A DNA stretch of 39,075 nucleotides from Nitriliruptoraceae bacterium (GCA_003561535.1 PWWI01000102.1:1-39075); one strand, 5' to 3'; shown: positions 24,644-32,932, counted from the first letter of the stretch. Program-made: numbers and translations. Notes: generated from the sequence alone by a model not told the origin.

Positions 24644-24667
24644 GTGGCATCTCCTCCGATGAGAGGA

Positions 24668-24678
24668 CTATCGTAAGT
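24668..24678. promoter_or_regulatory. Candidate DeoR operator in the galK-galE control region
   Basis: CTATCGTAAGT, nearly palindromic about its central CG. It matches CTTTCGAAAGT in front of galT (30180-30190) at 9 of 11 bases. It covers the -10 box of the galK promoter, which fits repression by the DeoR-type protein encoded at 25759. Confidence 0.55.
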
Positions 24679-24697
24679 GAAGCGAAGATTATGGCAA
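24670..24697 (-). promoter_or_regulatory. galK promoter
   Basis: On the minus strand: TTGCCA (24697-24692), 16 nt, TACGAT (24675-24670), giving a start near 24663, about 20 nt ahead of the galK GTG. The -10 box is inside the candidate operator at 24668-24678. Confidence 0.6.
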
Positions 24698-24753
24698 GGT
24701 GCCGAAAGCCTCTCCCGCCGATGGTCGGTGAGGAGGCGGAGGAGGAGTCGAGC

Positions 24754-25722
24754 ATGCGGGTCCTGGTCACGGGTGGAGCCGGCTACATCGGCGCGACGAC
24801 GGCCGGCGCTCTGCTCGATGCCGGGCACACGGTCACGGTCGCCGACGACCTGAGTCGTGGTCACCGGGACGCCGTCCCGACCGCTGCCGACTTCATCCAG
24901 GTGGACGTCACGGTCCCGGAGGAGATCGATGCGGTCGTCGCCGTGGGCGGCTTCGACGCCTGCCTGCACTTCGCGGCGCTGATCGAGGCCGGGGAGTCGA
25001 TGCGGGAGCCGGAGCGGTTCTTCCGCGTGAACACCGGCGGCTCCGCGGTCCTGCTCGAGGCGTTGCTGCGCCACGGTGTGGAGCGGTTCGTGCTGTCCTC
25101 GACCGCGGCGGTCTACGGCGAGCCTGCGTCGATCCCGATCACCGAGGATGCGGCGCTGGTCCCGACCAACGCCTACGGGGAGTCCAAGCTGCTGGTCGAA
25201 CGGATGCTGGCCTGGCACCACCGCATCCACGGGCTGAAGGTCGCCGCCCTGCGGTACTTCAATGCCGCCGGCGCGGTCCCCGGTCGCGGTGAACGGCACG
25301 ACCCTGAGACCCACCTGATCCCGCTGGTCCTCCAGGTGGCCCAGGGCCGACGTGACCACATCACCGTGTTCGGGACCGACTACCCGACCGACGACGGCAC
25401 CTGCGTTCGGGACTACATCCACGTCGCCGACCTGGCCGACGCGCACGTGCGGGCGGTCGAGCGACTCGACCAGCACGGCCACCTGACCTGCAACCTCGGC
25501 AACGGGCGCGGGTTCAGCGTCCGCGAGGTGATCGAGTCGGCCCGCCGCGTCACGGGTCACGCGATCCCGGCCGAGCAGGCCCCGCGGCGGGCAGGTGACC
25601 CCGCGGTCCTGGTCGCCTCCTCGGACCGTGCACGTCAACTGTTGGACTGGGCCCCCGCACACGACGACCTCGACCGCATCGTCGCCGACGCGTGGGCGGA
25701 GCTCGCACTGACCAGCTCCTAG
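24754..25722 (+). CDS. galE: UDP-glucose 4-epimerase
   Basis: A 322-residue short-chain dehydrogenase/reductase of the extended GalE type. The NAD motif GGAGYIG is at residues 7-13, the catalytic Ser-Thr in FVLSSTAAVYGEP, and the YxxxK pair is Tyr141/Lys145 (NAYGESK). ALRYFNAAGAVP, GTDYPTDDGTCVRDYIHVAD and CNLGNGRGFSVREVIE are GalE hallmarks. It interconverts UDP-glucose and UDP-galactose, closing the Leloir cycle. ATG 24754 is selected, with GGAGGAG upstream, because the Rossmann fold starts directly there; an upstream in-frame ATG at 24691 would add a 21-residue unstructured tail and overlap the galK promoter. Confidence 0.95.
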   Translation: MRVLVTGGAGYIGATTAGALLDAGHTVTVADDLSRGHRDAVPTAADFIQVDVTVPEEIDAVVAVGGFDACLHFAALIEAGESMREPERFFRVNTGGSAVLLEALLRHGVERFVLSSTAAVYGEPASIPITEDAALVPTNAYGESKLLVERMLAWHHRIHGLKVAALRYFNAAGAVPGRGERHDPETHLIPLVLQVAQGRRDHITVFGTDYPTDDGTCVRDYIHVADLADAHVRAVERLDQHGHLTCNLGNGRGFSVREVIESARRVTGHAIPAEQAPRRAGDPAVLVASSDRARQLLDWAPAHDDLDRIVADAWAELALTSS

Positions 25723-25758
25723 CTGCGCCACACCCGATCTCGCACGGAAGGTCCGCAC

Positions 25759-26568
25759 ATGACCACCACTGACCCCGGGCCGGTGCCGGCCCGGATCCGG
25801 CGTGACCGCATGCTGGCGCTGCTGCGCGAGCGCGACTTCGTGCGGGTGGCCGACCTGGCTGAGCGGTTCGACGTGTCCGAGGTGACGGTCCGCGGCGACC
25901 TCGATGCCCTGCAGGCCCGCGGGCAGCTCCGCCGGGTGAGAGGTGGTGCCGTACCCCGTGCGGCCACCCCGGCCGAGCGCCGCTTCGAGGAGGCCGAGAT
26001 CGCCGCGGCCACACAGAAGCGCGCCATCGCCCGGGCCGCCGCCGCCATGGTCAGCGATGGCGACACGATCGTGCTCGACGTCGGCACGACCACCACGGCG
26101 GTCGCCCAGGCGCTGGCCGAACGCACCGAGCTCACCGACGTCACCGTGTTCACCAGCTCCCTGACGATCGCACTGGCGCTCGAGAGCGCCGATCCACGGC
26201 TCACCGTCGTGGTCACCGGGGGCACGCTGCGATCCAAGCAGCACTCCCTGGTGGAGCCGCTGGCTGGGTTGGTCCTCGGCACCATCAACGCCGGGACCGC
26301 CTTCATCGGCTGCAACGGCATCGACATCGAGCGTGGGGTCACCAACGTCAACCTGCCCGAGACCGAGATCAAGCGCATGATCCTGCGCGCCTCCCAGCAA
26401 CGGGTCGTGTGCGCTGACAGCTCGAAGCTCGGGCAGGTCGCGCTCGCCCACGTGTGCGACCTCGACGACGTGGACCGGCTGCTCACCGACGACCTGGCCG
26501 ACCCGGACCTGGTCGCTGCGCTGCGCGACACCGGCTTGGAGGTCGTCCTGGCACCGACCACCCCCTGA
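25759..26568 (+). CDS. DeoR-family repressor of the galactoside genes
   Basis: A 269-residue DeoR/GlpR-type regulator. Residues 12-68 form the winged HTH with the family signature RVADLAERFDVSEVTVRGDL followed by LRRVRGGAV. The C-terminal ISOCOT-like sensor domain shows AAAMVSDGDTIVLDVGTTTT, VFTSSLTIALALE, VVVTGGTLR, AFIGCNGIDIERGVTNVNLP and VVCADSSKLG. Such proteins usually sense a phosphorylated sugar; within this cluster galactose-1-phosphate or tagatose/galactose derivatives are reasonable guesses. It sits between galE and the glycosidases in the same direction, 36 nt after galE, with GGAAGG 7 nt before ATG. Likely targets are the CTWTCGWAAG sites at 24668 and 30111-30206. Confidence 0.92.
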   Translation: MTTTDPGPVPARIRRDRMLALLRERDFVRVADLAERFDVSEVTVRGDLDALQARGQLRRVRGGAVPRAATPAERRFEEAEIAAATQKRAIARAAAAMVSDGDTIVLDVGTTTTAVAQALAERTELTDVTVFTSSLTIALALESADPRLTVVVTGGTLRSKQHSLVEPLAGLVLGTINAGTAFIGCNGIDIERGVTNVNLPETEIKRMILRASQQRVVCADSSKLGQVALAHVCDLDDVDRLLTDDLADPDLVAALRDTGLEVVLAPTTP

Positions 26569-26642
26569 CCGCGCCCTCCTTGCTGTGCCGCTACTCACCG
26601 CCCCCACCTTCTCCCGGTCTGACCATCCAAAGGGATCCGCCC

Positions 26643-28040
26643 ATGCCGGCCTTCGTCACGGTCCTCGAGCTCCCGGTCGACCCCGCCACCGCCGTGGTCT
26701 ACGAGCACGGTTGGCAGTCGTGGAGCCCCGCCGGTGTCCACCGGGTGGACGCGACGAGTCCCCGCCCGGCCCAGCTTCGCTGGCAGACCATGGCCTTCCG
26801 CCCCGAGCTACCCGCCCCCACGGCCGGGTTCCAGAGTGAGGGGCTGCTGGTGGTCCAACCTGAGCCCGACGCCCCCGTGACCGTGGTCCACAGCCCCGAC
26901 CCGCACACCGAGATGGCGTCGATCCGGCTCGAGTTGCGGGAGGCGACCGCCGTGATCACGGCCAACGGGGAGGTCGTCGTCACCGAACGTGGCCCCGACC
27001 TGGTGAGCGCGCTCGAGGAGCACGCGGCGTCCGTCGCCGACCATCTCGGTGTCCCGGCCGGCGGGACCGGCCGCAGCCTCGGCACCGGGTGGTGCTCCTG
27101 GTACGGCTACTACCACGACGTCACAGAGCAGGTGGTGCACGATGAGCTCGCCTTGCTCGACCGGCACGGGCTCGCGGTGGACACCGTGCAGCTCGATGAT
27201 GGCTACCAGACCGGCATCGGCGACTGGCTGTCACGACGCATCGACACCTTCCCCTCCCCGCTTCAGGATCTCGCCGCCCGCATCGCCGACACCGGCCGCA
27301 GCGCCGGCATCTGGACCGCTCCCTTCCTGGTCGGTGCCGACAGCCGCCTGGCCCAGGACCACCCCGACTGGCTGGTGGGTGGCGCAGCGGCATCCGACGA
27401 GCACTGGGGACAGCACATCGGCGTCCTCGACGTCACCCATCCCGACGCGGCAGAACACCTGCAGGAGGTGTTCCGGACGCTGACGTCCTGGGGGTTCAGC
27501 TACCACAAGGTCGACTTCCTCTACGGCGGTGCGATGCCCGGGCGACGGCATGGCGACGTCACCCCACTGGAGGCGTACGGGCTGGGACTCAACCTGATCC
27601 GTGAGGCGATCGGTGAGGACGCGGTGCTGCTCGGCTGCGGCGCACCCCTGCTGCCGTCGATCGGACGGGTCGACGCCATGCGCATCTCGCCCGACATCGA
27701 CCCGCGCTTCGAACCGCCGCTCGGCGACGTCAGCCAGCCGTCGGGACGGGGAGCGGTGCTGATGGGCCGCTCGCGCGCCTGGCAGCACGGACGGTGGTGG
27801 GTGAACGACCCGGACTGCATCACCGTGCGTCCGGAGATCGAACGGCGGGAACTGTGGGCCGCAGAGCTGGCCAGCCACGGGGGCCTGGCCGTCTCCGGTG
27901 ACCCGATCGGGGCGCTCGACGAGCAGGGCCGGGAGTGGACCCGCACGCTGCTGCTTCCCCCCGCTGAGCGAGCGGCGAGGTGGCAGCCCGATCCCGACGA
28001 CGAGCTCGGCGGCGGCTTCGCCGGGACGTGTCTACGTTGA
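26643..28040 (+). CDS. GH36-type alpha-galactosidase
   Basis: A 465-residue cytoplasmic glycosidase. After an N-terminal beta domain (HGWQSWSPAGV near residue 25) comes the barrel, marked by GTGWCSWYGYYHDVTEQVV and DTVQLDDGYQTGIGDWL. The nucleophile Asp291 is in YHKVDFLYGG, and the acid/base Asp351 in MRISPDIDPRF, about 60 residues later as in characterised family members. It is clearly shorter than the 700-residue GH36 group I enzymes and resembles the compact melibiase-like subgroup. It would release galactose from melibiose- or raffinose-type sugars. No signal peptide, so it acts on imported sugars. ATG 26643 has AAAGGGA about 8 nt upstream; 74 nt after the DeoR gene, same operon. Confidence 0.9.
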   Translation: MPAFVTVLELPVDPATAVVYEHGWQSWSPAGVHRVDATSPRPAQLRWQTMAFRPELPAPTAGFQSEGLLVVQPEPDAPVTVVHSPDPHTEMASIRLELREATAVITANGEVVVTERGPDLVSALEEHAASVADHLGVPAGGTGRSLGTGWCSWYGYYHDVTEQVVHDELALLDRHGLAVDTVQLDDGYQTGIGDWLSRRIDTFPSPLQDLAARIADTGRSAGIWTAPFLVGADSRLAQDHPDWLVGGAAASDEHWGQHIGVLDVTHPDAAEHLQEVFRTLTSWGFSYHKVDFLYGGAMPGRRHGDVTPLEAYGLGLNLIREAIGEDAVLLGCGAPLLPSIGRVDAMRISPDIDPRFEPPLGDVSQPSGRGAVLMGRSRAWQHGRWWVNDPDCITVRPEIERRELWAAELASHGGLAVSGDPIGALDEQGREWTRTLLLPPAERAARWQPDPDDELGGGFAGTCLR

Positions 28041-28125
28041 CCACCCCGGCGCGCTGCAGGTCCGCGCCCCGATGCCCCCTACCCGAGCAGCCCACCGCCG
28101 CGTGACACCTCGAGGAGCAACGTTC

Positions 28126-30042
28126 ATGCGTTTCGGTGTGTGCTACTACCCGGAGCAGTGGCCGCGCGGTCGGTGGGCCGACGACGCCGCCTCCATGGTG
28201 GAGCTCGGCCTGGAGCTGGTCCGGATCGGCGAGTTCGCCTGGAGTCGGTACGAACCGGCGCGAGGCCGGTTCGAGTTCGGCTGGTTGGACGAGGCGATCG
28301 ACACCCTCGCCAACGCCGGCCTGAAGGTCGTGCTGGGCACGCCGACGGCGACCCCACCGGTGTGGCTCGCCCGGGAACGCCCGGAGATCCTGTCCGTGGG
28401 GCCGGACGGACGGCGACGAGCGTACGGCTCACGCCGACACACCTCGACGACCTCACGGGCCTACCGCGAGGAAGCCGCCCGCATCGTGTCGGTGCTCGTG
28501 GGGCGCTACGGGCAGCACCCTGCGATCGCCGCCTGGCAGATCGACAACGAGCCCGGCAACCACGACTCCGCGCGGTGCTGGAGCGAGGAGAGCCACCTGG
28601 CCTTCCAGGCCTGGCTGTCCCGCCGCTTCGGTGGCTCGATCGAGGCGCTCAACGACGCCTGGGGCACCGTCTTCTGGTCGATGACCTACCCCGGCTTCGA
28701 GGCGGTGGAGCTCCCGGTCCCGACCGTCACCGGCCACAACCCCTCCCTGCTGGTCGCCCACCTGGCCTTCGCCGCCGAGCAGGCGGCCGAGGCACTGGCC
28801 GAGCAGCGGGCGATCGTGACCGCGGGCAGCCCCGGTCGGGAGCTGTTCACCAACCTCTACCTCGGCGACATCGACATCGACCCTCGGCAGGTCGCCCGCC
28901 CGACCGGGCTCGGCTCGGTCGACATCTATCCCCATGGGCTCGGCAACGCCGACGACGTGGCCTTCGTGCTGGATCTGGCGCGGGGCTCGGCGCTGGGCGC
29001 TGGGGAGGGTCCCGAGGCGCTGGGTGGTCGCGCCTGGATCGTCGAACAGCAGCCTGGACCGGTGAACTGGACCGGGGACAACCCCGCCGTCCCGGCGGGG
29101 CAGGTCCGGCTCTGGTGCTGGCAGGCCGCGATGCACGGGGTGGAGACGTTGCTCTGGTTCCGGTGGCGGGCGGCCCGGGCCGGCCAGGAGCAGCACCACG
29201 CGGCTCTGCTCCGTCACGACGGCACCCGCGCCCCGGCCTGGGACGAGGCCGCCCGGTTCATCCGGGAGTACCACCGGGTCACCGCGCTGTCACCGCACCT
29301 GCTCCCCCGGCCGCCGGCCCGGGTCGCGCTGGTGCACGACCACCTCGACGCCTGGATGCTGGAGGTCATCCCCCAGGTCCACGACGCCAGCCATCGGATG
29401 CTCGTGACCGCCGCGCACGCCGCAGCCCGCCGCCTCGGACTCGACGTCGACGTGGTCCCCGCGGACGCGGACCTCACCGGCTACGAGGTGGTGCTCGCGC
29501 CGGCGCTGCACACCGTGACACCCGACCGCATCGCCCGGTTGGAGGCTGCGCTGGCAGCGGGAGCCCTGGTGATCCTCGGCCCGCGGAGCCTGGTGCGCGA
29601 CCAGCACGCCGTCTGGGTGGACGAGCCGGTTCCGGGCGGCCTGTCGGCGCGGCTGGGGGCGCGGGTCGAGCACGCCGGGAGCCCGGCCGGCTGGCCGCGG
29701 GACGCCTCGGACCCCAGCCAACTGGTGCTCGACGACCCCCGGGAGCCGCTCGCGGTCGGTGGCTGGATCGAAACGCTGACCGACGTCGCTGGCGACGCCA
29801 CGGTGCTGGGCAGGGCGCGCGGCGGACCGCTGGACGGGGAGCCGGTGGTGGTGCGACGCGGCGGCCTGGTCCACCTCGGTGCGGCGTCGATGGAGGCGTG
29901 GGCACGGGTGCTGGGCCTGTTGCTGCGCCGCCGGCCCCGCCCCGATCACCTCGAGGTGTTCGAGCGGGGTGGCCGCCACGTCACCCTCGACCATCGCACG
30001 CGCACGATCGGCGGGCTCGGGAGCGTGTCGGACCGGGACTGA
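28126..30042 (+). CDS. GH42 beta-galactosidase
   Basis: A 638-residue enzyme starting directly with the GH42 opening MRFGVCYYPEQWPRGRW. The acid/base Glu142 is in WQIDNEPGNHD and the nucleophile Glu307 in WIVEQQPGPVNW; these positions fit the Thermus A4 enzyme (141 and 312). The trimerisation domain with VALVHDHLDAWMLE and a C-terminal beta domain follow. It would hydrolyse beta-galactosides such as lactose or galacto-oligosaccharides in the cytoplasm. The NEP in place of the more usual NEY after the acid/base, and a missing Cys cluster (the zinc site with three or four Cys in some family members), are small deviations. ATG 28126 has GAGGAG 9 nt upstream. Confidence 0.93.
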   Translation: MRFGVCYYPEQWPRGRWADDAASMVELGLELVRIGEFAWSRYEPARGRFEFGWLDEAIDTLANAGLKVVLGTPTATPPVWLARERPEILSVGPDGRRRAYGSRRHTSTTSRAYREEAARIVSVLVGRYGQHPAIAAWQIDNEPGNHDSARCWSEESHLAFQAWLSRRFGGSIEALNDAWGTVFWSMTYPGFEAVELPVPTVTGHNPSLLVAHLAFAAEQAAEALAEQRAIVTAGSPGRELFTNLYLGDIDIDPRQVARPTGLGSVDIYPHGLGNADDVAFVLDLARGSALGAGEGPEALGGRAWIVEQQPGPVNWTGDNPAVPAGQVRLWCWQAAMHGVETLLWFRWRAARAGQEQHHAALLRHDGTRAPAWDEAARFIREYHRVTALSPHLLPRPPARVALVHDHLDAWMLEVIPQVHDASHRMLVTAAHAAARRLGLDVDVVPADADLTGYEVVLAPALHTVTPDRIARLEAALAAGALVILGPRSLVRDQHAVWVDEPVPGGLSARLGARVEHAGSPAGWPRDASDPSQLVLDDPREPLAVGGWIETLTDVAGDATVLGRARGGPLDGEPVVVRRGGLVHLGAASMEAWARVLGLLLRRRPRPDHLEVFERGGRHVTLDHRTRTIGGLGSVSDRD

Positions 30043-30110
30043 CCCGGCTTGGGGGGCACCCGGTCGCGACGTCGAGGCGGCAGCGGCGTCGGGACGTGTG
30101 CGCCCCGTGG

Positions 30111-30206
30111 CTTTCGAAGGCTTCGCGAGTGCGTTGCGCGAACCTTCGATTGCACCGTTTTACCGCGCTAGTTGAGAACCTTTCGAAAGTTGTGTTAGTT
30201 TCGTAA
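30111..30206. promoter_or_regulatory. Cluster of TTCGAA-type sites ahead of galT (candidate DeoR operators)
   Basis: Four related elements: CTTTCGAAGG (30111-30120), CCTTCGATTG (30143-30152), CTTTCGAAAGT (30180-30190) and TTTCGTAA (30199-30206). The third is a perfect 10-bp palindrome placed between the -35 and -10 boxes; the fourth overlaps the last base of the -10 box. The third matches the galK-galE site at 24668. Confidence 0.5.
30172..30201 (+). promoter_or_regulatory. galT promoter giving a leaderless transcript
   Basis: TTGAGA (30172-30177), 18 nt, TAGTTT (30196-30201), then 7 nt to the A of the galT ATG at 30209. That A is the expected transcription start. No ribosome-binding sequence precedes the ATG. 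The local AT-richness stands out against the surroundings. Confidence 0.65.
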
Positions 30207-30208
30207 TC

Positions 30209-31372
30209 ATGGAGGATCTTGAGCGTTGGGAGCTGCGTCACGGCGACGGCCGGCGACTCTTCGTGTACGGCACCTACGCCGGCGAAGGGCTGCCGCAGGA
30301 TGCCCCCGGCGGCGCGTGGCCCGCCCTCCACCTGCGTCACGACGCGCTCAACGACCAGTGGGTCGCCATCTCCCCCGCGCGCAACACCCGGCCGCAGTCG
30401 GCACCGATCGGGGCGACCGCCGCACCCTCCTGCCCACTGTGTGTGGGCGGCCCGGAGCTCCCCTTCGCGTACGAGGCCGCGGTGTTCGAGAACCGGTTCC
30501 CCACGCTGCTGGAGGAGCCGCCCGAGCCGCCGCGACTGGAAGGGCCGACCGCGCCGTCCCGGGGTCGCTGCGAGGTCGTGCTCTACACCCCGACCCACAC
30601 GGGATCCCTGGCCACCCTGACGGCACGGGAACTGGCGAGGGTCATCGCCATCTGGACCGACCGTTCAGCCGAGCTGTGGGACGTGCCGGAGCATCGGGTC
30701 GTGCTCGTGTTCGAGAACCGCGGTGAGGATGTGGGCGCGACCCTGTCCCACCCCCACGGCCAGATCTACGCCCTCGACCGCCTGCCGGTGTACCTGCAGA
30801 TCCGGATGGATGCGCTGGTCCAGCACCGCAACACCCACGGCACCTGCCTGAGCTGCGAGGTGGTCCGGCGTGACCTGACCGCGACCGAGCGACGGGTCCG
30901 GGACAACGCGAGCTTCACGGTCGGCGTGCCCTTCGCACCGGACTGGCCCTTCGAGCTCCACGTCCGGGCGCGGCGCCACGGGGTGCGCCGCCTCACCGAC
31001 CTGACCATCGACGAGCGGCGCGACCTGGCCGGAGCGCTGCGGGAGGTCGTACGCATCTACGACCAACTGTTCGACGAGCCCCTCGCCTACCTGATGGCGT
31101 GCCAGCAGGCGCCCGCCGACCTGGCGGGCCGTCCGGCCGACGACTGGCACCTGAGCTTCGAGTTCCTGCCCCCCAACCGTGCCCCGAACAAGCTGAAGGT
31201 GCGGGCAACGGTGGAGACGGCGGCGGGGCTGTTCATCAACGACACCGTGCCGGAGGCCTCCGCAGCACAGCTCGCGGCGGTCTCGACGGTCGCGGAGGGC
31301 GCCGAGGTGGCGTCCATACCCGACGTCGACGTGGTGCCCGTCCCGGGCCTGGTCGGCGTCACCGACACCTGA
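30209..31372 (+). CDS. galT: Galactose-1-phosphate uridylyltransferase
   Basis: A 387-residue HIT-superfamily enzyme. The active site SHPHGQIYAL supplies nucleophile His183, the second His of HPH. The N-terminal half has the zinc-ligand-like SCPLCVGG, the VFENRFPTL stretch and CEVVLYTPTHTGSLATLTAR. The C-terminal half has VGVPFAPDWPFELHVRARRH and DDWHLSFEFLPPNRAPNKLK, all typical of GalT. It transfers UMP from UDP-glucose to galactose-1-phosphate. Unusually it is separated from galK and galE, has its own promoter, and lacks a Shine-Dalgarno, so it is likely translated leaderless. It leads the unit that continues with the second transporter. Confidence 0.95.
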   Translation: MEDLERWELRHGDGRRLFVYGTYAGEGLPQDAPGGAWPALHLRHDALNDQWVAISPARNTRPQSAPIGATAAPSCPLCVGGPELPFAYEAAVFENRFPTLLEEPPEPPRLEGPTAPSRGRCEVVLYTPTHTGSLATLTARELARVIAIWTDRSAELWDVPEHRVVLVFENRGEDVGATLSHPHGQIYALDRLPVYLQIRMDALVQHRNTHGTCLSCEVVRRDLTATERRVRDNASFTVGVPFAPDWPFELHVRARRHGVRRLTDLTIDERRDLAGALREVVRIYDQLFDEPLAYLMACQQAPADLAGRPADDWHLSFEFLPPNRAPNKLKVRATVETAAGLFINDTVPEASAAQLAAVSTVAEGAEVASIPDVDVVPVPGLVGVTDT

Positions 31373-31380
31373 ACCAACGA

Positions 31381-31402
31381 CGCGCCACGATCCCGTGGCG
31401 CG
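31381..31402 (+). promoter_or_regulatory. Perfect 9-bp stem-loop between galT and the binding-protein gene
   Basis: CGCGCCACG (31381-31389), 4-nt loop, CGTGGCGCG (31394-31402). It starts 8 nt after the galT stop and ends 14 nt before the ATG at 31417. Probably protects the 5' end of processed binding-protein mRNA or acts as a weak attenuator; no T run follows. Confidence 0.6.
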
Positions 31403-31416
31403 GGAGAGAGGGAACC

Positions 31417-32793
31417 ATGAGGAAGATGCGGTGGATCGCGCTGCTCGCTGCGCTGGGGGTCATGCTGGCCGCCTGCGGCGAGGACGCGCCCGATGACGCG
31501 CCCGACCCCGATGTCGAGGCCGAGGACCCGGCCGACGACGTCACCGACGAAGAGGCGGTGGACGACGACGTGGCAGATGACGGCGAGGCCGTCGACCTGC
31601 GCTGGCGGACCCGTCCTGACAACCAGCAGGAGATCGAAGTCTACCAGAGCGTCAGCGACTCGATCGACGCGGCCTGGGACGGCGCGAACCTCGAGTACGA
31701 GGCCGGCGGCACGGAGACCGCGGCCTACCAGGACGTGCTGCGGACGGAGATCGCCGGTGGCACCGCCCCCGACGTGTTCTGGATCCCCGGTACCGACATC
31801 GCGGACTTCGCGAACCGCGGGCTGATCCTGGACCTGCGGGAGCTGGCCGACGCCAGCGGCAACTACGCCGGCGACGCCGCGTACGCGCCGGGCCCGATGG
31901 AACTGCTGACCTACGACCCCGACACCCAGACCTCCGGGCCGTCCCTGTGGGGCCTGCCCCGTGACGTCTCCACCTTCGCCTTCTACCTCAACCTCGACCT
32001 GATCGCGGAGGCCGGTGCCCCCGACCCCCGTGCGCTCGACGAGGCTGGCGATTGGGACTGGGACACCTTCCGTGAGGTCGCGGAGGCCGTGGACGCACTG
32101 GGTGACGACATCCAGGGCTTCGGGATGAACAACTGGTGGGCCAACCCCGGCATCTGGATGAACTCCGCCGGTGGCGGCTTCTTCAACGAAGACCGCACCG
32201 AGTCCCGGGTCGGCAGCGACGAGTCGGTCCTGGGCCTGGAGTACCTGTCCGGGCTGTACCAGGACGGCCTGGGCGTGCCCTACGGCGAGGACTCGCAGCC
32301 ACCCTTCCAGGCCGGCCAGGTCGGCATGCAGCTGACCGGCCGCTGGTCCACCCCGGCCTACCGCGAGAACGACTTCGACTGGGACGTCGTCAACATCCCG
32401 GCCGGTCCCGAGGGTGCAGTCAACTGGACCTTCTGGGGCGCCTACGTCGTCAACGCCAACACCGAGCACCCGGAGCAGGCCTTCGAGCTGCTGACCCGTC
32501 TGACCGACGGCGACGTGCAGGCCGAGATCGCCGAGCTCGGGGCCAACATCCCCTCCCGGGTCGACGACCCGGGCACGATCGACCAGTTCCTGACCTTCAC
32601 CCCGCCGGAGAACAACCAGGCCTTCATCGACGGCCTGGAGACCTCGGAGCCGGAGGGGCCGCTGTGGGAGGGCGACTGGCCAGCCTTCGACGGGATCCTG
32701 GCACCGGCCATCGAGGCCGTGATCGCCGGCGACCTCTCGTTGGACGAGTTCCAGGCCACGATCGACGACCAGCTGAACGCCACCTTCCAGTGA
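31417..32793 (+). CDS. Sugar ABC transporter substrate-binding lipoprotein (galactoside island)
   Basis: A 458-residue lipoprotein. The short signal peptide ends in VMLAAC with Cys20. A linker of about 40 residues almost wholly of Asp, Glu, Ala and Pro follows (EDPADDVTDEEAVDDDVADD). The mature family 1 binding domain begins VDLRWRTRPDNQQEIEVYQS and includes VLRTEIAGGTAPDVFWIPGT, the YDPDTQTSGPSLWGLPRDVS ligand-cleft region, FGMNNWWANPGIWMNSAGGG, and GQVGMQLTGRWSTPAYREND. Many cleft tryptophans fit an oligosaccharide ligand, in this island probably an alpha- or beta-galactoside. GAGAGAGGGA precedes the ATG. It is framed by perfect stem-loops on both sides (31381, 32801, 32837). Confidence 0.92.
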   Translation: MRKMRWIALLAALGVMLAACGEDAPDDAPDPDVEAEDPADDVTDEEAVDDDVADDGEAVDLRWRTRPDNQQEIEVYQSVSDSIDAAWDGANLEYEAGGTETAAYQDVLRTEIAGGTAPDVFWIPGTDIADFANRGLILDLRELADASGNYAGDAAYAPGPMELLTYDPDTQTSGPSLWGLPRDVSTFAFYLNLDLIAEAGAPDPRALDEAGDWDWDTFREVAEAVDALGDDIQGFGMNNWWANPGIWMNSAGGGFFNEDRTESRVGSDESVLGLEYLSGLYQDGLGVPYGEDSQPPFQAGQVGMQLTGRWSTPAYRENDFDWDVVNIPAGPEGAVNWTFWGAYVVNANTEHPEQAFELLTRLTDGDVQAEIAELGANIPSRVDDPGTIDQFLTFTPPENNQAFIDGLETSEPEGPLWEGDWPAFDGILAPAIEAVIAGDLSLDEFQATIDDQLNATFQ

Positions 32794-32800
32794 GGTGACC

Positions 32801-32832
32801 GGTGGGGGCGCCCGCACGACGGCGCCCCCACC
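32801..32832 (+). promoter_or_regulatory. Perfect 12-bp stem-loop after the binding-protein gene
   Basis: GGTGGGGGCGCC (32801-32812), 8-nt loop, exact complement at 32821-32832. It starts 7 nt after the stop at 32793, the same distance as the hairpin after the first binding-protein gene. Likely 3'-end stabiliser or partial terminator. Confidence 0.7.
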
Positions 32833-32836
32833 TCTG

Positions 32837-32878
32837 GTCGGTCGGCAGCGGATCCTTCGCGATCCGCTGCCGACCGAC
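32837..32878 (+). promoter_or_regulatory. Perfect 18-bp stem-loop between binding-protein and permease genes
   Basis: The left arm GTCGGTCGGCAGCGGATC (32837-32854) and the right arm at 32861-32878 are exact reverse complements around a 6-nt loop CTTCGC. The longest perfect inverted repeat noticed in the window. No T tract follows; it stands 54 nt ahead of the permease ATG and, with the hairpin at 32801, probably limits read-through or stops 3' exonucleases. Confidence 0.75.
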
Positions 32879-32932
32879 GAGAGCGGGTCGCCTCGCACCT
32901 ATCGTACGGGGCGTGTGGAGGGAGAGAGGCGG

